From Lachnospiraceae bacterium (GTDB lineage: Bacteria > Bacillota > Clostridia > Lachnospirales > Lachnospiraceae), in contig JAFUKK010000245.1 of the NCBI GenBank assembly GCA_017473665.1, forward strand, positions 1 through 7,908: a stretch of 7,908 nucleotides of DNA, given 5' to 3'. This document shows, one piece after another, positions 1-6,273 of this stretch (the stretch's first letter is position 1; each line of letters opens with the position of its first letter). The position numbers were made by a program, and so were the translations under genes. The notes beneath the pieces were generated by a model. It did no database searches and was not told the origin of the DNA. It saw only the letters and a program-made list of their open reading frames with translations.

Positions 1-270
1 ACAAATCCCATCCACATCATAATCACCGATGACACGTATGCGTAATCCTGCATCCACTGCTGTCAGAATCCCATCCACTGCCTTATCCATATCCTTCATC
101 AGCATAGGGCTATGACAATCCTTTAGGGTGCCAAAAAGGAACTTACCTATGGTAAGTTCCTCTTTCATTTCTCGGTTACGCAATATCCGGGCAAGTACCG
201 TACTGATTTGAAATGCTTCTGCCCATTGTTCAAAATCTCCGCTTTTGGCGGTTACGAACCATTTTTCCAT
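1..270 (-). CDS. recJ: Single-stranded-DNA-specific exonuclease RecJ, N-terminal part (runs off left edge)
   Basis: RecJ is a cytoplasmic 5'-3' single-strand DNA exonuclease of the DHH phosphoesterase superfamily, used in recombinational repair and mismatch repair. Only the first 90 codons are visible. The protein opens MEKWFVTAKSGDF, like the usual RecJ 'KW' opening, and the window ends inside DHH motif I, visible as VIGDYDVDGIC at residues 80-90; its aspartates bind the catalytic metal ions. The remaining DHH motifs and the DHHA1 and OB domains lie outside. Start: ATG at 270 is chosen because the family-like MEKW begins there; an in-frame ATG at 282 would add four residues, and neither has a strong Shine-Dalgarno sequence. 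The gene follows secDF by 67 bases on the same strand, an arrangement I recall as common in Clostridia. The family call is confident; the exact start is not. Confidence 0.9.
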   Translation of the reverse strand, partial: MEKWFVTAKSGDFEQWAEAFQISTVLARILRNREMKEELTIGKFLFGTLKDCHSPMLMKDMDKAVDGILTAVDAGLRIRVIGDYDVDGIC

Positions 271-337
271 ACTTTCTCTCATTCTGCCGCTACAGCGGCT
301 TCGCAATCGTGGGAACCTTGCGCGTCAGCACAAATTC

Positions 338-2575
338 CTATTCCTCTACCTTGGGCGGGAACTTCTTACGAAGTACATACCACAGACCACCTGCCAGACA
401 TACAGAGGAATAGGTACCACATACAATACCCACCATCAGAGGCAGGGCAAAATCACGGATACTGGTTACGCCCAGAATATACAGTGCCGCTACCATGACG
501 AAGGTGGTCAGGGAAGTAAAGATACTTCTGGACATGGTCTGAGTAATACTCTTATTTACCACATCCTTTAAATCAGCTCTGCTACCCATCTCTGCCATAT
601 TTTCACGGATACGGTCAAAGATAACAATGGTTGCATTGATAGAGTAACCCACAATGGTCAGCATACATGCGATAAAGGTATTACCTACGGATACTCTTGC
701 TACTGCATAGAAAGCCAGTACTACCAATACATCATGCAACAGTGCTACCACAGAGCTGATACCAAATCGGATGTCACTGAATCGGATGCGGATATATATC
801 AACATACACACAATTGCAATTGCCACTGCAATAATCGTATCTGACTTCATCTCATCACTGATTACAGAACTGATGGTCTCAGAGGTAATCATACTCTCCT
901 CCACACCAAACTTGTGTAACAATACTTGATTTAATGCCTCTCTCTGCTCCACATTCAGGGAATTGGTTTTAAAAATAACCTCATTGGAGTCCTGCACAGT
1001 CTGAATCTGTACCGCACTACCGGTCACATCTTCAATGAGAGGCACCACCTGAGCATTGATTTCTTCCAATGTCTTATTCTCCGCAAACTCTACTGTGGTA
1101 GCAGTACCACCTTTAAACTCCAGGCTATAATTTAGGGTATCCTGACCATTCATCTTGTACACGCCCATGACAATAAAGCCTGCGGCAATTACTGCGATGG
1201 ATGCAACAAAGAAAATACCCTTCTTGGATAATACATCCAGAGCCTTACGCTCCTTGCCAATACCATACCATTTTGCATCCTTTAAGCCCAATGCATAAAA
1301 GGCCTTCATGATGTACTTTGTCACCACCAATGCGGTAAACATGGAAAGCACAATACCCAGTGCCAGAGTCTGTGCAAAGCCCTTCACAGTACCGGGTCCC
1401 AAGAACAGCAATACTACTGCCGCAATTAAAGTAGTAATGTTACCATCAATAATGGCGGATAAAGCCTTATCATAACCGATTTTCATAGCACTCTGTACGG
1501 TCTTGCCGGTTGCCAGTTCCTCACGGATACGAGCAAAGATAATCACGTTGGCATCCACTGCCATACCGATGGATAGGATGATACCCGCAATACCGGATAA
1601 GGTCAGGGTCAGCTCAAAGCCGTTTAATAACAGCACTACCAGCGCCACATAAATGCTCAACGCAAAAGCGGATGCTACACCGGAAATATAATACATTGCA
1701 ATCATAAAGATGACAACAATGATAAAACCAATGAAGCCGGCCTTTAAACTGGTCTCGATAGCTTCCACACCCAGCTGTGCACCAACCACCTTGGAATGTA
1801 ACTCCTCCAGCTCCAGTTTCAGACCACCAATACGGATGGTGGAAGCTAAGTTTTCCGCTTCCTCATAGGTAGCCATGGGAGAAATATTAGCATGTCCATC
1901 GGTAAAGATACCATTTACACTGGGTACACTTACAAACGCACCGTCATAATAAATACCCAGACGCTCACCCTTTTCATAAGCGTTTCTGGTAGCTGCCTCA
2001 AACTTAGCACGACCTTCTTCGGTCATTACCAGATTTACCGCATAGGTACTGTTACCCATGCTATCCTGCATGGAACCGGCAGTAGCATCCTTTACATCAG
2101 TACCCTCCAGCATAATGGAACCATCTGCCTTCAATTCCTCTATGGTCTTGGTCAGCTGAGTCACACCTGTAGCATCCGGTGAATAATTCAACTGTCCCTT
2201 ACTGTCGGTCTGTGCGATGAAGTACAGCTGACCGGGCTTACCCAACTCCTGTAAAATCGCATTGGCATCGGTTACACCGGGGATCTCGATATTGATACGA
2301 TCTGCACCCTCCTGGTATACGATGGCCTCAGTACTGTAATTCTCTACACGCTTCTGCAGCTTTGCAATGGTATCGCTCATATCAGTGGCATCAGGCTCCT
2401 CATCACCCACTACCTGATATGTAATGCTGACACCACCGGCCAGGTCCAGACCCAGACTGATATCAGATGCGCTACCGGTACCCTTAGGGTCCACACCCCA
2501 GATATCCACATAGGTCACACCCAAAAGCGCAATCAGCATACAAAGCAGAACTACGATTGCTTTACTCTTCTTCAT
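338..2575 (-). CDS. secDF: Fused protein-export membrane protein SecDF
   Basis: SecDF is an accessory part of the Sec translocon that uses ion-motive force to pull exported proteins across the membrane from the outer face. The 745 residues match the usual size of natural SecD-SecF fusions. SecD half: first helix near 6-24, the LGLDLAGG motif at 41-48, a large extracytoplasmic P1 domain to about 270, then five helices with GMAVDANVIIFARIREEL at 337-354, whose D341 is the conserved ion-relay aspartate. SecF half: helix near 453-472, LEFKGG at 485-490, P4 domain to about 575, five helices with VGYSINATIVIFDRIREN at 642-659. The usual SecF motif reads SINDT; here the aspartate is A648. R683, in QTMSRSIFTSLTT, is kept. 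The ATG at 2575 has an AAAGGAAG ribosome site seven bases upstream, and the gene begins 29 bases after the SCIFF maturase, so the two are probably cotranscribed. Confidence 0.96.
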   Translation of the reverse strand: MKKSKAIVVLLCMLIALLGVTYVDIWGVDPKGTGSASDISLGLDLAGGVSITYQVVGDEEPDATDMSDTIAKLQKRVENYSTEAIVYQEGADRINIEIPGVTDANAILQELGKPGQLYFIAQTDSKGQLNYSPDATGVTQLTKTIEELKADGSIMLEGTDVKDATAGSMQDSMGNSTYAVNLVMTEEGRAKFEAATRNAYEKGERLGIYYDGAFVSVPSVNGIFTDGHANISPMATYEEAENLASTIRIGGLKLELEELHSKVVGAQLGVEAIETSLKAGFIGFIIVVIFMIAMYYISGVASAFALSIYVALVVLLLNGFELTLTLSGIAGIILSIGMAVDANVIIFARIREELATGKTVQSAMKIGYDKALSAIIDGNITTLIAAVVLLFLGPGTVKGFAQTLALGIVLSMFTALVVTKYIMKAFYALGLKDAKWYGIGKERKALDVLSKKGIFFVASIAVIAAGFIVMGVYKMNGQDTLNYSLEFKGGTATTVEFAENKTLEEINAQVVPLIEDVTGSAVQIQTVQDSNEVIFKTNSLNVEQREALNQVLLHKFGVEESMITSETISSVISDEMKSDTIIAVAIAIVCMLIYIRIRFSDIRFGISSVVALLHDVLVVLAFYAVARVSVGNTFIACMLTIVGYSINATIVIFDRIRENMAEMGSRADLKDVVNKSITQTMSRSIFTSLTTFVMVAALYILGVTSIRDFALPLMVGIVCGTYSSVCLAGGLWYVLRKKFPPKVEE

Positions 2576-2604
2576 TTCCTTACTTCCTTTCTTCCCGCTT
2601 TTCT

Positions 2605-4005
2605 CTAAAGGGCCTCCTCTTCAGCCTCGGCCATAGCTGCCTTCAGCATAATCGCGCATTCCACACGCTTGCGCTGAAGCTCACACCCCACATCATAAGC
2701 ATCATTAATATTGCCGTGGAAATTGTAGGAGTTGGCAGCACAGCCGCCACTACAATAGAACTTTGCAAAGCACTTCTTACACTTCTCCTTGGCATAAACA
2801 TTGCAGCACTTGAATTCATTACGGATTTCTTCACGCACAATGCCTTCATCTACATTACCCAAAAGGAACTCCTCATTACCTACAAACTGATGGCAGGGGT
2901 ATAAATCGCCCCAAGGTGTCACTGCCAGATATTCTGTACCGGAACCACAACCGGACAGACGCTTGGCCACACAGGGACCACCCTCCAAATCAATCATGAA
3001 GTGGAAGAAATTAAAAGGACGTCCTTCTTTGCGACGTTTAATCATCTCCTGAGCCAAGCGGTCATATTCATCCATCAATGCAGGCAAATCCTCTTCACGG
3101 ATTGCATAATAATCACTGGGCTGAGCCACCACCGGCTCTACGGAAATCTGCTGGAATCCCAAATCCGCCAGATGCAACACATCCTTGGAGAAATCCAGAT
3201 TCTCGTGAGTGAAGGTACCCCGGACATAATAATTCATCTGGTCACGGCTCTCAGCCACCTTCTGAAACTTGGGAACGATGATATCATAGCTGCCCTGACC
3301 GCCACGGAAGGGACGCATCTTGTCATTCACTTCCTTGCGGCCGTCAATACTAAGTACGATATTACTCATTTCCTTATTGGCAAATTCCAATATATCATCG
3401 TTTAATAAAATACCGTTGGTAGTCAGAGTAAAACGGAACTTCTTATTATGAGGCTCCTCTAAGCTGCGCCCGTAAGCCACCAGATCCTTTACTACCTGCC
3501 AATTCATCAGAGGCTCACCTCCGAAGAAATCCACCTCCAGATTAATACGGTTACCGGAATTGGCTACCAGGAAATCCAGCGCTTTCTTGCCCACCTCAAA
3601 GCTCATAAGGGCTCTTCTGCCATGGTACTCCCCTTCCTCCGCAAAACAATACTGGCAAGCCAGATTACAATCATGGGCAATATGCAAACACAGCGCCTTT
3701 ACTACGGTCTGTCTGTTCTTAAAATCAAATACATAGTTCTCATAAATATCCGGAGCAAACAGCTGTCCTGCCTTTTCCAGCTCCAGCACCTCATCCACTG
3801 CCTCCAAAATCTCCTCCTGAGGATAGGGGATATTAGCCAGATTCAGCACCGCAGCCTTGATGGTATCTGCATCCTTAATCCCCTCATTTACCAGGGGTTC
3901 TACCAGGGGAATCATATCATATACAATATCATCAACCACATGGACGGAACCGCTGTTCACATCCATGACAATGTTATATCCGTTGTTTTTATATTGGTGT
4001 ATCAC
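2605..4005 (-). CDS. scfB: Thioether-forming SCIFF peptide maturase (radical SAM/SPASM enzyme)
   Basis: This enzyme installs a Cys-to-Thr thioether crosslink in the SCIFF precursor by radical SAM chemistry; CteB and Tte maturases are the studied examples. Residues 1 to about 90 form a PqqD-like/RRE region expected to bind the precursor leader, opening with the typical IHQYKNNGYNIVMDVNSG stretch. The radical SAM cluster motif is C113-x3-C117-x2-C120, followed by GGEP at 162-165 for SAM binding. The SPASM domain is complete: C353-x12-G-x4-C371, C409-x2-C412-x5-C418-x3-C422 and C441, enough for two auxiliary [4Fe-4S] clusters; C345, C400 and C401 are extra cysteines. The start is GTG at 4005, supported by AAAGGAAG eight bases upstream and by the family-like N-terminus. 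It lies 77 bases after its substrate gene and 29 before secDF. At 466 residues it is about full length for the family. Confidence 0.96.
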   Translation of the reverse strand: MIHQYKNNGYNIVMDVNSGSVHVVDDIVYDMIPLVEPLVNEGIKDADTIKAAVLNLANIPYPQEEILEAVDEVLELEKAGQLFAPDIYENYVFDFKNRQTVVKALCLHIAHDCNLACQYCFAEEGEYHGRRALMSFEVGKKALDFLVANSGNRINLEVDFFGGEPLMNWQVVKDLVAYGRSLEEPHNKKFRFTLTTNGILLNDDILEFANKEMSNIVLSIDGRKEVNDKMRPFRGGQGSYDIIVPKFQKVAESRDQMNYYVRGTFTHENLDFSKDVLHLADLGFQQISVEPVVAQPSDYYAIREEDLPALMDEYDRLAQEMIKRRKEGRPFNFFHFMIDLEGGPCVAKRLSGCGSGTEYLAVTPWGDLYPCHQFVGNEEFLLGNVDEGIVREEIRNEFKCCNVYAKEKCKKCFAKFYCSGGCAANSYNFHGNINDAYDVGCELQRKRVECAIMLKAAMAEAEEEAL

Positions 4006-4013
4006 GTAAAAAG

Positions 4014-4021
4014 CTTCCTTT
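4014..4021 (-). promoter_or_regulatory. Ribosome binding site deciding the GTG start of scfB
   Basis: AAAGGAAG on the minus strand lies eight bases before the GTG at 4005. The same octamer precedes secDF. No ATG near the expected N-terminus has such a site: the first in-frame ATG is codon 14, inside the conserved opening. Confidence 0.7.
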
Positions 4022-4035
4022 CCAAAAACGTATAA

Positions 4036-4061
4036 TAAGCAGCGACCGAAATCGCTGCTTA
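4036..4061 (-). terminator. Hairpin between SCIFF precursor and maturase genes (possible attenuator or processing/stabilising structure)
   Basis: A perfect 10-bp inverted repeat, TAAGCAGCGA and TCGCTGCTTA with a six-base TTTCGG loop on the minus strand, sits 21 bases after the scfA stop codon and ends 30 bases before the scfB start. The 3' arm is followed by TTATACGTTTTT, an interrupted U-rich tail. A leaky terminator would let the short precursor be made in excess over the maturase; a 3'-end-stabilising structure would have the same result. The structure is seen directly; its role is inferred. Confidence 0.6.
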
Positions 4062-4082
4062 CGTTAGTCTGGTCATGTTCGA

Positions 4083-4226
4083 TTATTTAATCTTTTCACA
4101 ACTCTGATTGCCTACAGTACAAGAGGTCTTGCAAGCAGATTGACAGGAAGTCTGGCACTCGCCACAACCGCCCTTCTTCATAGATTCCTTTAAATCTCTG
4201 GTTGTCAAAGTCTTAATATGCTTCAT
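4083..4226 (-). CDS. scfA: SCIFF precursor peptide (six-cysteine ranthipeptide)
   Basis: A 47-residue ribosomal peptide. It begins MKHIKTLTTRDLKESMKKGG and its second half carries six cysteines, C21, C24, C28, C32, C36 and C43, within GECQTSCQSACKTSC and a VGNQSCE tail, which is the defining pattern of SCIFF (six cysteines in forty-five residues). From the family: the maturase makes a thioether from a Cys to a Thr, in the C. thermocellum homologue, as I recall, Cys32 to Thr37; both residues are present here at the same numbers. The N-terminal half should act as the leader recognised by the maturase RRE region. No dedicated protease gene is visible, so whether and where the peptide is cut is unknown; quorum-sensing-like roles have been proposed for some clostridial ranthipeptides. 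ATG at 4226 has a perfect AAGGAGG site ten bases upstream and its own promoter. Stop is TAA. Confidence 0.96.
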   Translation of the reverse strand: MKHIKTLTTRDLKESMKKGGCGECQTSCQSACKTSCTVGNQSCEKIK

Positions 4227-4236
4227 AGCTGTATAG

Positions 4237-4243
4237 CCTCCTT
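4237..4243 (-). promoter_or_regulatory. Strong Shine-Dalgarno site of scfA
   Basis: AAGGAGG on the minus strand, a full match to the anti-Shine-Dalgarno core, ends ten bases before the ATG at 4226. It is the strongest ribosome site in the operon and fits high expression of a precursor peptide. Confidence 0.8.
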
Positions 4244-4256
4244 ATGTTTTGCCCGA

Positions 4257-4279
4257 TTCTAAAGGACCTTCCCTTAGAA
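4257..4279 (-). promoter_or_regulatory. Leader-RNA hairpin upstream of scfA
   Basis: On the minus strand TTCTAAGGG and CCTTTAGAA pair over nine bases with one G-U pair around a five-base AAGGT loop. An outer GCCC/GGGC pair (4287-4290 with 4251-4254) could extend it after a small internal loop. It lies between the proposed promoter and the scfA ribosome site, within a leader of about 70 bases. No known riboswitch class is recognised; it may stabilise the mRNA or affect translation. Confidence 0.45.
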
Positions 4280-4304
4280 CCTGCGTGGGCTCATAACTTA
4301 GAGT

Positions 4305-4332
4305 AGTATACCATAAAATTCCCATTTGTAAA
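4305..4332 (-). promoter_or_regulatory. Sigma-A-type promoter driving scfA-scfB-secDF
   Basis: On the minus strand TTTACA (-35, 4332-4327) is followed after 16 bases by TATACT (-10, 4310-4305), and a TG placed one base before the -10 gives an extended -10 element. The start of transcription would fall near 4298, leaving a leader of about 70 bases before scfA. It suggests that the peptide can be transcribed independently of the membrane-protein gene upstream. Confidence 0.65.
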
Positions 4333-4389
4333 ATAGTTTTTTTGCAAATACATGGTTTTTGGCAATTTCTGCCAGTCCTTTGCACCCGG

Positions 4390-4761
4390 TCAGCTGACCA
4401 TTCCTCCCAGCATTCCTCCACCGGCACATAATAAAAAGGTAGTAATCAGGGTACTGTTCAGAGAAAACTGAACCGAAGGTACAAACCAGGTCAACAACAA
4501 AAGTACGGCAAAATACATACTCCCCACCGCCAATCCCCACATATATCTTTTTTCCTTCATATGTCTGCCGGCAAGGACGCCGCTGAGCATATTGACTGCC
4601 ACATACAGTACAATCAATATACCGGATAATATCCCTTTGCCCAGGGACAACTTGTATAACAATAATGCCAACACCGCCAAAATCAAAAAAGTAATTATGT
4701 AGGATAATATCAAACATCTGAATAAGTAAAAAATATTATTTTTCTGTTCTGCTGAAATCAA
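4390..4761 (-). CDS. TIGR04086/DUF3792-type four-helix membrane protein
   Basis: A 123-residue, very hydrophobic protein with four likely membrane helices near residues 16-37, 43-64, 75-94 and 105-122, a basic loop (GRHMKEKRYMWG) between helices two and three, and a glycine-rich end, GGGMLGGM. Size, helix layout and the glycine motif fit the TIGR04086 (DUF3792, YrzE-like) family, whose members I recall lying near SCIFF or secDF genes in Firmicutes; the family has no established function. The start is TTG at 4761, supported by AGGAG six bases upstream; no ATG lies near the expected N-terminus. It is 163 bases upstream of scfA on the same strand, with a promoter between, so it may be read through into scfA or be a separate unit. 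Assignment rests on recalled family features, not on a search. Confidence 0.75.
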   Translation of the reverse strand: MISAEQKNNIFYLFRCLILSYIITFLILAVLALLLYKLSLGKGILSGILIVLYVAVNMLSGVLAGRHMKEKRYMWGLAVGSMYFAVLLLLTWFVPSVQFSLNSTLITTFLLCAGGGMLGGMVS

Positions 4762-4767
4762 GCCACT

Positions 4768-4772
4768 CTCCT
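4768..4772 (-). promoter_or_regulatory. Ribosome binding site deciding the TTG start of the TIGR04086-type gene
   Basis: AGGAG on the minus strand is six bases upstream of the TTG at 4761. The spacing is close to ideal and supports the TTG over any internal start. Confidence 0.65.
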
Positions 4773-4820
4773 AAATTTATAAATTTTATGTTAAATATAT
4801 ATGTGACATAGTGGGAAAAC

Positions 4821-4850
4821 TTGACAACAACACTAAATTTCATATATATT
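4821..4850 (+). promoter_or_regulatory. Promoter of the CorC/HlyC-family gene
   Basis: A consensus TTGACA (4821-4826) is followed by the AT-rich -10 candidates TATATA (4843-4848, spacer 16) or TATATT (4845-4850, spacer 18). Transcription would begin near 4857, about 50 bases before the GTG start. The 145-base divergent region 4762-4906 otherwise contains very AT-rich sequence; I see no clear sigma-A promoter facing left for the TIGR04086-type gene, although TTGTCA overlaps the same -35 on the other strand. Confidence 0.55.
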
Positions 4851-4892
4851 GGAAGAGTATATACATTTGTATACTATATTTTTCATAAGAAA

Positions 4893-4897
4893 AGGAG
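4893..4897 (+). promoter_or_regulatory. Ribosome binding site deciding the GTG start of the CorC/HlyC-family gene
   Basis: AGGAG, part of AAAAGGAGTGA, lies nine bases upstream of GTG at 4907. The protein reads in frame into the first membrane helix within about ten residues, as expected for this family. Confidence 0.7.
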
Positions 4898-4906
4898 TGA
4901 ACTTTT

Positions 4907-6214
4907 GTGGATACCGAAGGTGTCATACAACTTATTGTTTTAATCATTTTAGTACTGCTTTCCGGATTTTTTTCCTCGGCGGAGACAGCACTTTCCACTG
5001 TGAACCGTGTACGACTGCGCAGTCTGGAGGAGGAAGGTAATAAGGGTGCCAAAACTGCCAATAAGATATTGGATAATTATGGCAAGATGCTTAGCACTAT
5101 TCTGATTGGAAACAATATCGTCAATCTGTCCGCTTCTGCTCTGGCAACCACATTGGCAATGCGGATTAGTCTGCCCGTGGGAATCGCCACCGGTGTACTG
5201 ACCATTGTGGTGCTGATATGTGGTGAAATCCTACCCAAGACCTGGGCCATGATCTATTCAGAGCGTTTATCCCTGTTATACAGCGGAATCATCTATGGCA
5301 TGATGTTTTTGCTGACCCCGGTGATATACATAGTGGACAAAATATCTATGGGCCTCATGAAGCTACTACGGATAGACCCTAACAAAAAAGTAAATACCAT
5401 GACCGAAAATGAGCTAAAAACCTATGTGGACGTCAGCCATGAAGACGGTGTTATCGAAACCGAAGAAATGGAAATGATTTACAATGTGTTTGATTTCTCA
5501 GATGCTCTGGCCAAGGACATTATGATTCCCCGTATCAATATGGTGACCATCAATGTAAATGCCAGCTATGAGAAGGTACTGAATGTATTCAGAGAATGCA
5601 TGTATACCAGACTTCCTGTATACCAAGAGGAAAAGGATAATATCATCGGTCTGATTAATATTAAAGACTTCATTCTTACGGAAGACCCCACAGCATTTCA
5701 GGTAAGCAATATCCTGCGTGAAGCGTACTACACTTATGAATTCAAAAAAACTGCGGATTTAATGTACGAAATGCGTGAAAAGACTGCCAATGTAGCCTTT
5801 GTACTGAATGAGTACGGTGCTACCGTAGGTATGATTACACTGGAAGACCTGTTAGAGGAAATCGTGGGCGAAATCCGTGATGAATATGACCAAGACGAGG
5901 AAGAACTGATTAAGCAACAAGAGGAACGGGTATATCTGGTAGAAGCCAGCATGAAGCTGGATGATATCAATGATGCCATCGGCACCGAATTGGAAAGCGA
6001 TGACTACGACTCCATCGGCGGTATTATCATCGAGCATCTGGATCGTCTACCCGAGGATAATGAAGAAGTAACCTTAGAGGACGGCATCACCTTGAAAGTA
6101 CAAGGTATCGACCAAAATCGTATCAGTCATGTACTACTGACTCTTCCCGAACCGGAGGAAGAAACATCGGAAGAAGATATTTCGGAAGACAAGGATGAAA
6201 CGGAAGAAAAATAG
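4907..6214 (+). CDS. CorC/HlyC (CNNM-type) transporter with DUF21, CBS pair and CorC domain
   Basis: A 435-residue inner-membrane protein of the family that includes CorC, HlyC-type 'hemolysins', MpfA and eukaryotic CNNM; several members are linked to Mg2+ efflux or divalent-cation balance. The DUF21/CNNM domain spans about 1-185, with SAETALSTVN at 24-33, NNIVNLSASALATT at 69-82 and GEILPKTWA at 106-114. CBS1 begins around IMIPRINMVTI (205-215) and includes TRLPVY and NIIGLINIKD; CBS2 runs to about 325 and holds the hallmark VLNEYGATVGMITLEDLLEE (299-318). The CorC_HlyC domain covers about 340-413, followed by a highly acidic tail (415-435). Start is GTG at 4907. It is transcribed away from the SCIFF operon and appears to be a single-gene unit closed by a terminator. 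Substrate cannot be read from sequence. Confidence 0.93.
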   Translation: MDTEGVIQLIVLIILVLLSGFFSSAETALSTVNRVRLRSLEEEGNKGAKTANKILDNYGKMLSTILIGNNIVNLSASALATTLAMRISLPVGIATGVLTIVVLICGEILPKTWAMIYSERLSLLYSGIIYGMMFLLTPVIYIVDKISMGLMKLLRIDPNKKVNTMTENELKTYVDVSHEDGVIETEEMEMIYNVFDFSDALAKDIMIPRINMVTINVNASYEKVLNVFRECMYTRLPVYQEEKDNIIGLINIKDFILTEDPTAFQVSNILREAYYTYEFKKTADLMYEMREKTANVAFVLNEYGATVGMITLEDLLEEIVGEIRDEYDQDEEELIKQQEERVYLVEASMKLDDINDAIGTELESDDYDSIGGIIIEHLDRLPEDNEEVTLEDGITLKVQGIDQNRISHVLLTLPEPEEETSEEDISEDKDETEEK

Positions 6215-6233
6215 ATTATTCGTCTAAATTTTT

Positions 6234-6265
6234 AAAAGCCCTTGGCATTATGCCAGGGGCTTTTT
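6234..6265 (+). terminator. Intrinsic terminator of the CorC/HlyC-family gene, probably bidirectional
   Basis: AAAAGCCCTTGGCA pairs with TGCCAGGGGCTTTT over 14 bp with one G-T pair and a three-base TTA loop, followed by a T run (6261-6265). It begins 20 bases after the CorC stop. In the opposite direction the hairpin is followed by TTTTAAAAATTT, so it may also stop transcription from the converging YihY-family gene, whose stop codon is at 6274. Confidence 0.88.
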
Positions 6266-6273
6266 GGCTGAAT

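Noticed and set aside
271..282. Upstream recJ start (ATG at 282)
   Set aside because: It would add MRES before the family-like MEKW and put the ribosome site inside the small hairpin; kept only as an alternative.
286..299. GCCGC-TGTA-GCGGC hairpin between secDF and recJ as a terminator
   Set aside because: The stem is only five base pairs and has no U-rich tail in either direction; it is at most a minor intergenic structure.
208..571. Three overlapping plus-strand open frames antisense to recJ and secDF
   Set aside because: They mirror confidently identified minus-strand genes and show no family-like sequence or convincing ribosome sites.
4368..4382. TGGCA-TGCCA hairpin after the TIGR04086-type gene as its terminator
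   Set aside because: The five-base stem is followed by A-rich, not U-rich, RNA, so it does not look like an intrinsic terminator.
4242..4717. Minus-strand open frames (61 and 139 residues) overlapping the TIGR04086-type gene and the scfA leader
   Set aside because: They overlap in another frame a gene with a good ribosome site and membrane-protein pattern; their residue composition is irregular and cysteine-rich by chance.
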